DNA of 64,000 nucleotides, taken from contig NZ_JBBAKG010000005.1 of assembly GCF_040403615.1 (NCBI RefSeq), positions 62,001 to 126,000 of the forward strand, given 5' to 3'. This DNA is from Haliscomenobacter sp040403615. Lineage in GTDB: Bacteria; Bacteroidota; Bacteroidia; Chitinophagales; Saprospiraceae. Positions 20,155-28,138 of the stretch are shown in pieces. The translations under genes and the position numbers were made by a program. The notes beneath the pieces are model-generated. The model was not told the origin of the DNA. It did no database searches and saw nothing but the letters and a program-made list of their open reading frames with translations. How positions within the stretch are numbered: the first letter of the stretch is position 1; the number at the start of each line of letters is the position of its first letter.

Positions 20155-20453
20155 CAGCATTTCCATTGAATGTAAACTTATTTTAGGGCAATCCTTTTAC
20201 GATTAAGGTAACACATTATCGATAGCTACCGCTGGTACGGCGTCTCTGACCCGTACCATTATCCCCGCATCTTCGGACGCACAAGCTTGCACACTGGCCC
20301 AAAAAGTGCACAAATCAAATTAGCAAATAGCTTTATCCGTTTTTTGGCAAACAAATCATTTCTAGTTTTGAAGGATTAAAGCTGATTGAATAAAACAATC
20401 TACCTCTGACCAACAAATAACTAATTTTTTCTTCACCTATAAAACCTATCACA
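20155..20453. other. 299-base intergenic region before the protease gene
   Basis: No ORF of note. It contains a GC-richer block at about 20218-20302 unlike the AT-rich flanks, which in one frame reads YRWYGVSDPYHYPRIFGRT and looks like the fragment of a repeat or dead gene. A short TGCAC/GTGCA inverted pair spans about 20287-20312. The 60 bases just before the next ATG are AT-rich and probably hold its promoter, but no clear TAnnTTTG box is present. Confidence 0.3.
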
Positions 20454-21845
20454 ATGGCATTTAAAATCAAAGGATTGATCTTTGAAAAGGAATCGGGTTT
20501 ACCAGTGGCCGGATTACGGGTACGCGCCTACGACAAAGATCTGCTCTACGATGACTTACTGGGAAATGCGATAACAGACCAAAATGGGCAGTTTGAAATC
20601 GAATATACCGAACGTGATTTCCAGGAATTACTTGAGGGGAATCCAGAGTTGTACCTCAACATCCTCACTGGCCCAAGAGACCTGATACACAAGGAAGTTG
20701 TAAGCAGCAAGATTGCCGACATGAGCGACATCAATCTACGCATTGAGTTGGATCGAAAGAAGCTTGGAGCTTTTACACCTGTAACACCAGAAGGTTTTCC
20801 ACAGCTTTCTCAACAAGTAATTGAACGCAAAGAACGACCAGCTAAATCGGATCTACCTAAAGGTGTGGCGATAGAACTAGATCGAATTTGGACTGCACAG
20901 CAGGATGAAATCGAAATCAAAAAACTTGAAAACGGCCAGATAGCAATCCAGAAGCCTTTTAATTTAAAACCAATTGAGCGCCCTAGGCTTGCCATCGAAC
21001 GTTTGGATCGAGGATTGATAAAACCAGGTTCTCAACTTGAAATTCCGGGTTTTTTACCCGACCATCTGGGATTGAAATTCAATCCTCAAAGGATCAAAAT
21101 GTTAGACCCTTTCCTGAAAGAAGGCGAAGACCGTCCAATCAATGTTTTTGCTCCAGATACCCGCTATGTTTTTCGAGATACTTCCTTTCCCTGGTGTACT
21201 ACTGGCAGAGTTGAAACGGAAGGTGGAGTATGTACAGGCACGATGATTGGACGCAGGCTTTTGCTTACCGCTTCTCATTGTATAAACTGGGGTGATGATT
21301 CGGTGGGTTGGATCAAGTTTACCCCTTCCTACTACAACGGGGACGCTCCTTTCGGCATTGCTTGGGGCTCCCGTGTGATATACTGGAATCGTGCAGAGGG
21401 AGGATTGTCGAATTTTGAGACCGCCTTTGATTATGTTGTGGTTGTTCTAGACAGATTTATGGGAGATCTAACAGGTTATGCTGGCTACCGCCCATATGCC
21501 TCCTCCTGGAACAATGGCAGTTATTGGCAGAATATTGGCTATCCTGGTGATATGACTGGCACGGAACGTCCGGTATTTTTAGACGGAGGAGCCATTACTT
21601 CTACTGAATCACACAACACTAGTGGGCAAGAAGGGCTAGTTTTGGGACATTTCATGGATAGCACGGGTGGGCATTCTGGCGGTCCGGTTTGGGGCTGGTG
21701 GGACGATGAGCCATGGCCAAGAGTAATAGGTGTTCAAAGTGCAGAAGCAAGTACTCCTTCTTCAAATACTTCTGGCGACAATGAGGCAGGCGGAGGCAAT
21801 GCACTGTCGGCTTTGATTACTTTTGCCAGAGAAAATTATGCATAA
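20454..21845 (+). CDS. trypsin-like serine protease with N-terminal carboxypeptidase-regulatory-like domain
   Basis: A 463-residue protein with no signal peptide. Residues 1-100 (GLPVAGLRVRAYDKDLLYDD, then ITDQNGQFEIEYTERDF) look like a transthyretin/carboxypeptidase-regulatory beta-sandwich. A linker of about 130 residues follows. The protease domain, about 240-460, carries the chymotrypsin-fold triad: TASHC (H275), FDYVVV (D326) and GHSGGPVWG (S408). Extracellular S1 proteases normally carry a signal peptide; its lack here, plus the position between DUF4157 cargo genes and other leaderless enzymes, suggests delivery by the injection particle or a cytoplasmic role. It follows a 299-base gap, so it may have its own promoter. 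The protease call is firm; the cargo role is inference. Confidence 0.85.
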   Translation: MAFKIKGLIFEKESGLPVAGLRVRAYDKDLLYDDLLGNAITDQNGQFEIEYTERDFQELLEGNPELYLNILTGPRDLIHKEVVSSKIADMSDINLRIELDRKKLGAFTPVTPEGFPQLSQQVIERKERPAKSDLPKGVAIELDRIWTAQQDEIEIKKLENGQIAIQKPFNLKPIERPRLAIERLDRGLIKPGSQLEIPGFLPDHLGLKFNPQRIKMLDPFLKEGEDRPINVFAPDTRYVFRDTSFPWCTTGRVETEGGVCTGTMIGRRLLLTASHCINWGDDSVGWIKFTPSYYNGDAPFGIAWGSRVIYWNRAEGGLSNFETAFDYVVVVLDRFMGDLTGYAGYRPYASSWNNGSYWQNIGYPGDMTGTERPVFLDGGAITSTESHNTSGQEGLVLGHFMDSTGGHSGGPVWGWWDDEPWPRVIGVQSAEASTPSSNTSGDNEAGGGNALSALITFARENYA

Positions 21846-21992
21846 TATATTGGATGCTGGGGCAGAGGGGAGTCCATCCCTTACTAAAGCACGGTATCGC
21901 AATAAAAGATTTCGGCCTAATTTACGGTAAAACTTTGTCGATGAATTCGGATTAGCGTGCCCTTTAGGAATGCATTATTCCAATAATTGTGC

Positions 21993-22370
21993 ATGGACAA
22001 ACGATGCCTGGATTGCTACGACATCCCCAACACCTACGAGTGCCCCATCCTAAATGAAGCGGATTCTTTAGATAGAATCCACCAGCAAAAAGTTATTTAC
22101 ACCATAATTATCAATCATTTTGAGCAAGCCTACAAAACGCTTTGTTGCAATGGAGATTTATGGGAGGGATGGCAAATTTACATAGACAGCTATCTAAAAA
22201 GGAACGCATTCCGATTAATCTGGTACGATGGCGATGAAACATGGAGCAAGCATTTTCAGTCTTTCATGAAAAATAGGATTGATAGTTTAATCAAGGTCAA
22301 GACCATCAAAAATCCAATCCGGGAAGATTCTATTTATCTAGGATTGATAAAACTAGATAAGTCAAACTGA
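21993..22370 (+). CDS. small hypothetical protein
   Basis: About 125 residues from ATG 21993 (the TTG two codons earlier is less likely). The N-terminus has a Cys cluster, CLDCYDIPNTYEC, which could bind a metal or form disulfides; the rest is mixed helical with several Trp/Tyr and a basic C-terminus. No signal peptide or membrane segment. It lies between the trypsin-like protease and the PLD-like protein. I do not recognise a family. An immunity or cargo-chaperone function would fit the place but nothing in the sequence shows it. Confidence 0.55.
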   Translation: MDKRCLDCYDIPNTYECPILNEADSLDRIHQQKVIYTIIINHFEQAYKTLCCNGDLWEGWQIYIDSYLKRNAFRLIWYDGDETWSKHFQSFMKNRIDSLIKVKTIKNPIREDSIYLGLIKLDKSN

Positions 22371-22448
22371 ATGATTACAAATGTCTCATCTGTAAAAAAC
22401 AAAGAAATAAACCAACCATAATTTATTCAAAAAACTAAAACCACTTCC

Positions 22449-24269
22449 ATGCCATCAACCGTAACTGCCCAAAAAAATGGCCTCTTCGTTAAAGCTTATC
22501 GCGGAGACGCCATGACCCTCCTGGCCATGAATATGGCCGAGGCGGATATTCGACCCAATTTTGTTGGGTTCACTATTGGATTTTCTACCCCGGAAAGCCA
22601 AGAAATTAAATACATATTCAACCGCATCAATTTTGGAGTGGGTGATTTGCCTGATCCCGATCTACCTGAAGCTGAACAGCCATATACGTCTACCATCGAT
22701 GCTCCCATTCAGTACTTTCGGTGGATCCACGTACCTGGTACTCGCTTTATTGACGAACAAGGTAATTTCCCATTCGGTACGTATACCTACTACATCACGC
22801 CAAGATTTATGGCAGCTCAAGGAGTATTGAAACCACTGGACGAAAATCTAACTTGTAAGTTTAAAATCGAAGTCGCCCCTTTTATTGATGGCCAGATCGA
22901 GGTCAGTTTCACCCGCGGCTTTGTCACTTCTCAAGCCTTTGCCAGTCGATTTGGGCTGGATGTATCCTTAAGGCCTGATGATATAGATAATTTCGACATC
23001 AACATGGTAGCAGGAAGAAAAGATGGGCGCTCATTTACCTACAGTGAAATGTATGAATGGTGTGGTTTTCAAGCAAGGGTGAAAATATTGGCCATTTTGG
23101 ACGAAGTAATTGCCGATCCGACCATCCAAATCGATGTATTGGCCTATGATTTCAACGACCCTAGCATTAGAGAAAAACTGCTCGAAATTGCGCGTAGCAA
23201 TCGTATGCGGATGGTGCTAGATGATTCTACCGCTAAAAATAAGAATGGAGAAATCAAAGGACACGGTATTCCGAATTCTGAGGAATCAAAATTTGCTGCA
23301 AATGCCAACCAAATTAGTCCAGGATGTGTAAAGAGAACACATTTTTGGCGCTTCGCTCATTGTAAGGTTTTTATCCTCAAAAAAAACGGACAGGCTTTTA
23401 AAGTTTTGACAGGGTCTACCAATTTTTCCATCAATGGACTTTACATCAATGCCAATCACGTAGTGGTCATAAAAGATAAAAGTGCGGCAAACTTGTACGC
23501 AGAGGCATTTGAAGAAAGTTGGAATCGTCCAAAAAAATTTAGAACAACCAGTTTAGTCAATGATTTCCTTCCTGAAGCTGTGCCCGGAGCAGACAAAATT
23601 TCTTTTGCATTCGCACCACATACCGAAACCCAGGCTGAAAAAATTATAGGGGATATAGCAGGATGGGTTCGAAGCGCTCAACACTCTGTTCTGTTTGCAG
23701 TAATGAATATGACTACATCCACCGGCGAATTGATTGATGTCCTTAAGAACGTAGAAACCGAAGTTGGTCCCCAAATATTTAAATATGGGGTAAGTGAGGG
23801 AGTAAAGGAGGTGAAATTTTACAAGCCCGGACGAAAAAATGCCATCATCCTGAGTGCACAATCCATCAATAATGATCTTCCACCAAATTTTCTCAAAGAG
23901 CGGAATCCAGCTGGCATGAAAATCCACCACAAGTTCATTGTTTTGGATTTTGACACGCCCAATGCACGCGTCATTTGTGGCTCATCAAACCTGGCCTTGG
24001 GTGGTGAAAAAGACAATGGCGACAATATGGTGATCATTCAAGATCGTGAATTGGCTACGGTTTTTGCCATTGAAGCCATTCGATTGGTGGATCATTATCA
24101 TTTCCGGGCCAAAAAAACGAAAACCAATGCTAACGTACCAGCGGTGCAGCCGCGGCAACCACCACGAAGAATGGTACTCAGGCAAACCGCTCAAGAATGG
24201 ACACCAAGATTTTACGATCCGAATGATTTGAAGTTCGTTGATCGAAATCTTTTTTGCCCAATGAACTAA
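22449..24269 (+). CDS. phospholipase D-like protein
   Basis: A 606-residue protein of the PLD superfamily, whose members hydrolyse phosphodiester bonds in phospholipids or nucleic acids through two HxK motifs. Motif one is HCKVFILKK (H304, K306), followed by GSTNFSINGL. Motif two is HHKFIVLD (H493, K495, D500), followed by GSSNLALGGEKDNGDN. The first motif lacks the usual Asp after the four-residue spacer; the second is canonical. Residues 1-170 form an extra N-terminal beta-rich domain of unknown type. No signal peptide. The gene stands among the leaderless enzymes of the eCIS cluster, so it may be a membrane-lipid-attacking or DNA-attacking cargo. Lipid versus nucleic acid substrate cannot be told from sequence. 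Confidence 0.83.
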   Translation: MPSTVTAQKNGLFVKAYRGDAMTLLAMNMAEADIRPNFVGFTIGFSTPESQEIKYIFNRINFGVGDLPDPDLPEAEQPYTSTIDAPIQYFRWIHVPGTRFIDEQGNFPFGTYTYYITPRFMAAQGVLKPLDENLTCKFKIEVAPFIDGQIEVSFTRGFVTSQAFASRFGLDVSLRPDDIDNFDINMVAGRKDGRSFTYSEMYEWCGFQARVKILAILDEVIADPTIQIDVLAYDFNDPSIREKLLEIARSNRMRMVLDDSTAKNKNGEIKGHGIPNSEESKFAANANQISPGCVKRTHFWRFAHCKVFILKKNGQAFKVLTGSTNFSINGLYINANHVVVIKDKSAANLYAEAFEESWNRPKKFRTTSLVNDFLPEAVPGADKISFAFAPHTETQAEKIIGDIAGWVRSAQHSVLFAVMNMTTSTGELIDVLKNVETEVGPQIFKYGVSEGVKEVKFYKPGRKNAIILSAQSINNDLPPNFLKERNPAGMKIHHKFIVLDFDTPNARVICGSSNLALGGEKDNGDNMVIIQDRELATVFAIEAIRLVDHYHFRAKKTKTNANVPAVQPRQPPRRMVLRQTAQEWTPRFYDPNDLKFVDRNLFCPMN

Positions 24270-24341
24270 TTTAAAATGTTCTCAAACCTACCAAAAAACT
24301 AAACAACTCAATTCCATAACCACACCAAAATTTCATAAACG

Positions 24342-25736
24342 ATGAGTACCCATTCACCCTTGGCACTCCGCTGGAATCGTCTGGCATGTGATGCCATTTA
24401 TTACACCAAAACACCACCTACCATTGCAGCCCGTGCGCTGGCCATGGTACATACTGCCATGTACGATGCTTGGACGGCCTACTCTGGCGGTAGTGAAATC
24501 AGTACCACCACTGGATCCCGCCTCAAGCGCCCCGATTCCGAATGCACCAAACAAAACCGCGAGATCGCTTTCAGTTTTGCGGCTTATCGGGTGCTGGAAG
24601 CCTTATTCAGCCAGCAGTTGCCCGCCGAGCACAAAATGGTATTTTCTTCCTTAATGAAAGAGATCGGTTGTAAGCCGACCGACGAGTCGAGAGATTTGAA
24701 TAAGCCTCAGGGCATTGGCAACATTTGTGCCAAAATGGTCATCGATAGCCGCCTTGGCGATGGGGCCAATCAAGAAGAAGATTATGCCGATTACACCGGT
24801 TTTAAGCCAGCCAATGATCCGCCTCCCAAAAGACCGCTGAAAGATGTAGCCAAGTGGCAACCCCAACTCAATGCCCAACGCAAGCCTCAGAAATGCTTGA
24901 CTCCACAATGGGGTTGGGTAAGACCTTTTGCTTTGTGCTGGGGCGGAGAATTCCGGCCACCTGTACCCGTAGCCTGTGGCACCTCTGAATTTGACCAGCA
25001 AATCGATGACACCATCCAAATCAGTGCTTGCCTCGATGACGAACAAAAAATAATCGCAGAATACTGGGCTGGTATGCACGAGGATAAATTCGAAGATACT
25101 TCCCTTATTCCCAATTATGGTTATTGGACGGTGCCACCGGTACAGAGTTGCCGCATCGCCCACTACATCGTTGAAAAAAATGGCTTTAAGAACGCGAACG
25201 TAATTAAGTTATTTTTTGCGTTGACCAATGCCCTGCTCGATGCCTCAATCGCCGCCTGGGATGCCAAATTGTATTACAATACTACCCGTCCAGATTCGGT
25301 TATCCATGAGTTGCGTGACGAATTTTGCTTTGATGCCTGGGGCGGCCCTTGTGTAGGTACCGTAAACATGGAAGGGGAAGGCTGGTGCCCCTATTTGTTG
25401 AATACCCCACCATTCCCTGAATATGTATCTGGACACAGTACCTTCACTCGTGCAATGGCCGACATCATTACTTGCTTCTGTGATTCAAGCGAGTATGGGG
25501 AATGTGTAGTCTTCCCTGCTTGTAGTTCGGTCATTGAACCCGATTGTACCCCGGCGGAGGAAATTACTTTAAACTGGCCCACCCTATACGATGCAGCCGA
25601 CCAAGCCGGATGGTCAAGACGTTACGGCGGTATCCACTTCGAAGAAGGTGACCTGAGGGGCCGCGAATTGGGCGAAAAAGTAGCCCTCTGTGTGTGGAAC
25701 AAAGTTTGTAAGTACTTCGAAGGTATACCCTGTTAA
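24342..25736 (+). CDS. vanadium-dependent haloperoxidase / PAP2-like protein
   Basis: A 464-residue protein of the vanadium haloperoxidase/acid phosphatase (PAP2) superfamily. The phosphate/vanadate pocket motifs are in order: KLYYNTTRPDSV (K309, R316), YVSGHSTFTRAMAD (S363, G364, H365) and SRRYGGIHFEEGD (R426 or R427, H432). Such proteins either oxidise halides with peroxide or dephosphorylate lipid phosphates; sequence alone does not settle which. It has no signal peptide but is unusually rich in Cys, with about twenty, many in the stretch CFCDSSEYGECVVFPAC and at the very C-terminus. This would suit a disulfide-stabilised extracellular life. It follows the PLD-like gene after 72 bases, so the pair are likely cotranscribed. 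Confidence 0.82.
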   Translation: MSTHSPLALRWNRLACDAIYYTKTPPTIAARALAMVHTAMYDAWTAYSGGSEISTTTGSRLKRPDSECTKQNREIAFSFAAYRVLEALFSQQLPAEHKMVFSSLMKEIGCKPTDESRDLNKPQGIGNICAKMVIDSRLGDGANQEEDYADYTGFKPANDPPPKRPLKDVAKWQPQLNAQRKPQKCLTPQWGWVRPFALCWGGEFRPPVPVACGTSEFDQQIDDTIQISACLDDEQKIIAEYWAGMHEDKFEDTSLIPNYGYWTVPPVQSCRIAHYIVEKNGFKNANVIKLFFALTNALLDASIAAWDAKLYYNTTRPDSVIHELRDEFCFDAWGGPCVGTVNMEGEGWCPYLLNTPPFPEYVSGHSTFTRAMADIITCFCDSSEYGECVVFPACSSVIEPDCTPAEEITLNWPTLYDAADQAGWSRRYGGIHFEEGDLRGRELGEKVALCVWNKVCKYFEGIPC

Positions 25737-25769
25737 GGGGCAATAAAAAAATAAGTGTTTCATTTTGCC
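25737..25769. repeat. copy of the GGGGCAATAAAAAAATAAGTG intergenic motif
   Basis: Begins one base after the stop codon of the haloperoxidase-like gene. Starts GGGGCAATAAAAAAATAAGT and ends CATTTTGCC. Closely similar sequences occur at 55296 and (less exactly) 56775 and 60267. In this copy the right arm is short, so it may act only weakly as a hairpin terminator. Confidence 0.5.
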
Positions 25770-25791
25770 AACTACAAAGGCCTTACCTCAT

Positions 25792-25845
25792 GTTAAAGTG
25801 CTTGTTAAAGTTTTCAATTTAGGAGACTTAAACAAGCGCTTTAAC
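25792..25845. repeat. 15-bp inverted repeat upstream of a cargo gene
   Basis: Left arm GTTAAAGTGCTTGTT (25792-25806), right arm AACAAGCGCTTTAAC (25831-25845), one G-T mismatch, spacer 24 bases. It lies 70 bases before the start of the third DUF4157 gene. It could be an operator, a terminator stem without a T-run, or a 5' leader hairpin. Confidence 0.5.
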
Positions 25846-25915
25846 TTCCTAATCTTTACAACATAAAAGCTAAAGGCAGCTTTTGTGCGTTCATTTTAGC
25901 CAAAAAAGCTGAATC

Positions 25916-27727
25916 ATGAAAAGTGGATTTCTTTCTCGTCGCCACCGCAATCCGCCTCAGCAAACTGAGCAGGAAAAAGAGCAGCCTTTTTTTCCCAAAT
26001 CAAATGATGCGGAGCAGCAACCCTTTTTTACCGCTGGATCAAATGCTGAAGCGAATAGCCCAGCCATCCAGGCCAAACTCAGCATTGGCCAACCCGGCGA
26101 CAAATATGAGCAAGAAGCAGACGCCGTGGCCAATCAGGTAGTCAGCGGCCAAAATAACACACCGGTACTGCAACGTCAGGAAATCAGCACCCTCCAACGC
26201 ACGACCTTAGCCACTCCACAAGAGGATGAAAAACTCAGCACCGCTGAAAGCCGGATGGAAAAAGACAAGCTCATTCAGGAAAAACCGGAAGTACAGCTAG
26301 AGAAAAAACCAGAAGAGGAGCCCATCCAAAAAATGACCGAACCAAAAGAAGAGGAAGAACCTGTCCAAAAAAAGGAAGAGCCAAAAGAAGAAGAACCCCT
26401 ACAGAAAAAGGAAGGACCAAAAGAAGAAGAAGAGCCCTTACAGAAAAAGGATGCTCCCGAAGAAGAAAAAGAGCCCTTGCAAATGGCCAAAGAGGAGGAG
26501 GAGCCCTTGCAAAAAAAGACTGAAACTGCAAGTAACTCCACCGCGAGTACACAATTGAGCAGCCGCATCAAAGAGGCATCGGGGAAGGGCACTCCTCTGC
26601 CTGATCAAACTCGTACCGAAATGGAAGGCGCCATTGGTGCAGACTTCAGTGGAGTCAATATTCACACCGACACAGATGCAGTCCAGATGAACAGAGAATT
26701 AGGTGCACAAGCGTTTACCCATGGGCAGGATGTGTACTTTAATTCGGGGAAATACAATCCGGAGGCTAGCAGTGGGAAGCATTTGTTGGCGCATGAGTTG
26801 ACACATGTGGTGCAGCAGGGAAAAAGCCAAAAAGTACAAAAAGTACAACTTCAGGCTGCTCCCACAGCCTCCTTAACTGCCGCAAGATTCCAAAATAATC
26901 CTAAACTGGAAGCAGCTTTCCAAAATAAATTGCATATCAAAAAAAATGCAAAGGGAGATCATGTTAGAATTCTTCAAAAAGCACTTTTAGACGATGGAAT
27001 TGCCTTGCCAAAATTCGGCGTAGATGGAGAGTTTGGCGAAGAAACCCAGAAAGCAATTATAGCCTATCAGACAAAATACAAACTAAGCCCTGACGGAATT
27101 GTCGGTCCAGTTACCCTGGAACATTTAGACAAAAATTTTGCAACCGTTGTGCTTACAGAGAGGTATGATAAGTGGTATCAGGAACAAACTAAGTTGTTTA
27201 AAGCAGAGAAAAACTTCCCTTACCACGTTGCCGTGATGAATGTATTTTACAAGTCCCGCAATTTCCACGTTATTCAGATGTTGAATGATGTCAAATATGA
27301 TGTATATACTTTTTCTGGTGCAATTGATTATTGGAAACATAAGGATGGCAAAATAGAAGAAGTTGATCTATCCGCAAGCTTGAGAGGAAATACTGAAAAA
27401 GGGGGCAAGTTCATTCGACTCAATGAAAAGTTGAAACCTTTGGAAGCTGCCATGACTCTTTATCACGAATTGAACCACGTTTTTAGTAAAGAACCCGATT
27501 ACTTAAAGCAAGAAATTGAATCTCGAGTAGTCTCAGAGCAATTTGCAATTGACAACAACCTTCCTCCAACGAAAAAGGAGTACAGAACTAAAGATGGAAA
27601 AGTAGACAAAGCCTTTATTGAAAATGAAATAAGAAATTCACAACACTACAATCCAAAAGATAAAACCAGAATAGGAAGAACGTACAAAGGAGAGACAAAA
27701 ATAGGTCCATGGATCGTTCCAATTTAA
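25916..27727 (+). CDS. DUF4157 cargo protein with peptidoglycan-binding and HExxH domains
   Basis: A 603-residue modular protein, no signal peptide. The leader (PFF motifs; KLSIGQPGDKYEQEADAVAN at 52-71) is shared with the other two cargo proteins. Residues about 125-200 are six copies of a 12-13-residue acidic unit of the type PKEEEEPLQKKE. DUF4157 spans about 210-300 with AHELTHVVQQ (H293, E294, H297). A PG_binding_1 domain follows at about 345-405 (VRILQKALLDDG, FGVDGEFGEETQKAIIAYQ, GIVGPVTLEHL). The C-terminal region carries a second metalloprotease-like site, YHELNHVF (H517, E518, H521), with a downstream Glu-rich helix that could give the third ligand. This combination points to a cell-wall-directed hydrolase or protease effector. 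A small lipoprotein gene follows after 33 bases and may protect the producer. Confidence 0.82.
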   Translation: MKSGFLSRRHRNPPQQTEQEKEQPFFPKSNDAEQQPFFTAGSNAEANSPAIQAKLSIGQPGDKYEQEADAVANQVVSGQNNTPVLQRQEISTLQRTTLATPQEDEKLSTAESRMEKDKLIQEKPEVQLEKKPEEEPIQKMTEPKEEEEPVQKKEEPKEEEPLQKKEGPKEEEEPLQKKDAPEEEKEPLQMAKEEEEPLQKKTETASNSTASTQLSSRIKEASGKGTPLPDQTRTEMEGAIGADFSGVNIHTDTDAVQMNRELGAQAFTHGQDVYFNSGKYNPEASSGKHLLAHELTHVVQQGKSQKVQKVQLQAAPTASLTAARFQNNPKLEAAFQNKLHIKKNAKGDHVRILQKALLDDGIALPKFGVDGEFGEETQKAIIAYQTKYKLSPDGIVGPVTLEHLDKNFATVVLTERYDKWYQEQTKLFKAEKNFPYHVAVMNVFYKSRNFHVIQMLNDVKYDVYTFSGAIDYWKHKDGKIEEVDLSASLRGNTEKGGKFIRLNEKLKPLEAAMTLYHELNHVFSKEPDYLKQEIESRVVSEQFAIDNNLPPTKKEYRTKDGKVDKAFIENEIRNSQHYNPKDKTRIGRTYKGETKIGPWIVPI

Positions 27728-27760
27728 TATTTTTAGAATTTCTTTATCTAAAAAAGAAAC

Positions 27761-28120
27761 ATGACTTACAAAACATGTCTATTTTTAACTGTTTGCATTT
27801 CTTTACTATATTGCAATAATTCGAAAACCAACAATGACATGACCAAAATAGAAGGGACTATTGGCGAATACATTGTCAATGCATCACATGATAACTTTGA
27901 AAACGGTTCGTTTGCAATTTATGATGCTGTAACAATAGTCATTGCCAAACCTTATGAACAGAAAGACAAAGAGTTAACAATTCTTTTGGCAAAAGAAGAA
28001 GGGAATTACTCTATCTGGAAACAAAAAGGAAAAATTGTATCTTTTGAAATAAATCCTATTTTCTTAGAAAAAAGAAGTACCATTTTTGAAGGAGCACTTG
28101 ACGACATACAAATAAAATAA
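27761..28120 (+). CDS. small putative lipoprotein, possible immunity protein
   Basis: A 119-residue protein with a short signal peptide ending in a lipobox-like LLYC (Cys about residue 18), so it is probably a membrane-anchored periplasmic lipoprotein. The mature part is a small beta-rich, acidic domain with no family I recognise. It starts 33 bases after the wall-directed DUF4157 cargo gene and 18 bases before the AAA+ ATPase gene. Its AT-rich composition matches the end of the cargo gene but not the following ATPase gene. Location next to a wall- or envelope-acting effector makes an immunity role plausible; this is inference from position and predicted compartment. Confidence 0.6.
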   Translation: MTYKTCLFLTVCISLLYCNNSKTNNDMTKIEGTIGEYIVNASHDNFENGSFAIYDAVTIVIAKPYEQKDKELTILLAKEEGNYSIWKQKGKIVSFEINPIFLEKRSTIFEGALDDIQIK

Positions 28121-28138
28121 AATTTTCATTATTTCATT

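Noticed and set aside
12715..27727. DUF4157 HELTH motifs as proof of active proteases
   Set aside because: The motif fits a zincin site, but the third ligand is not evident and the domain may be structural; I annotate it only as HExxH-like.
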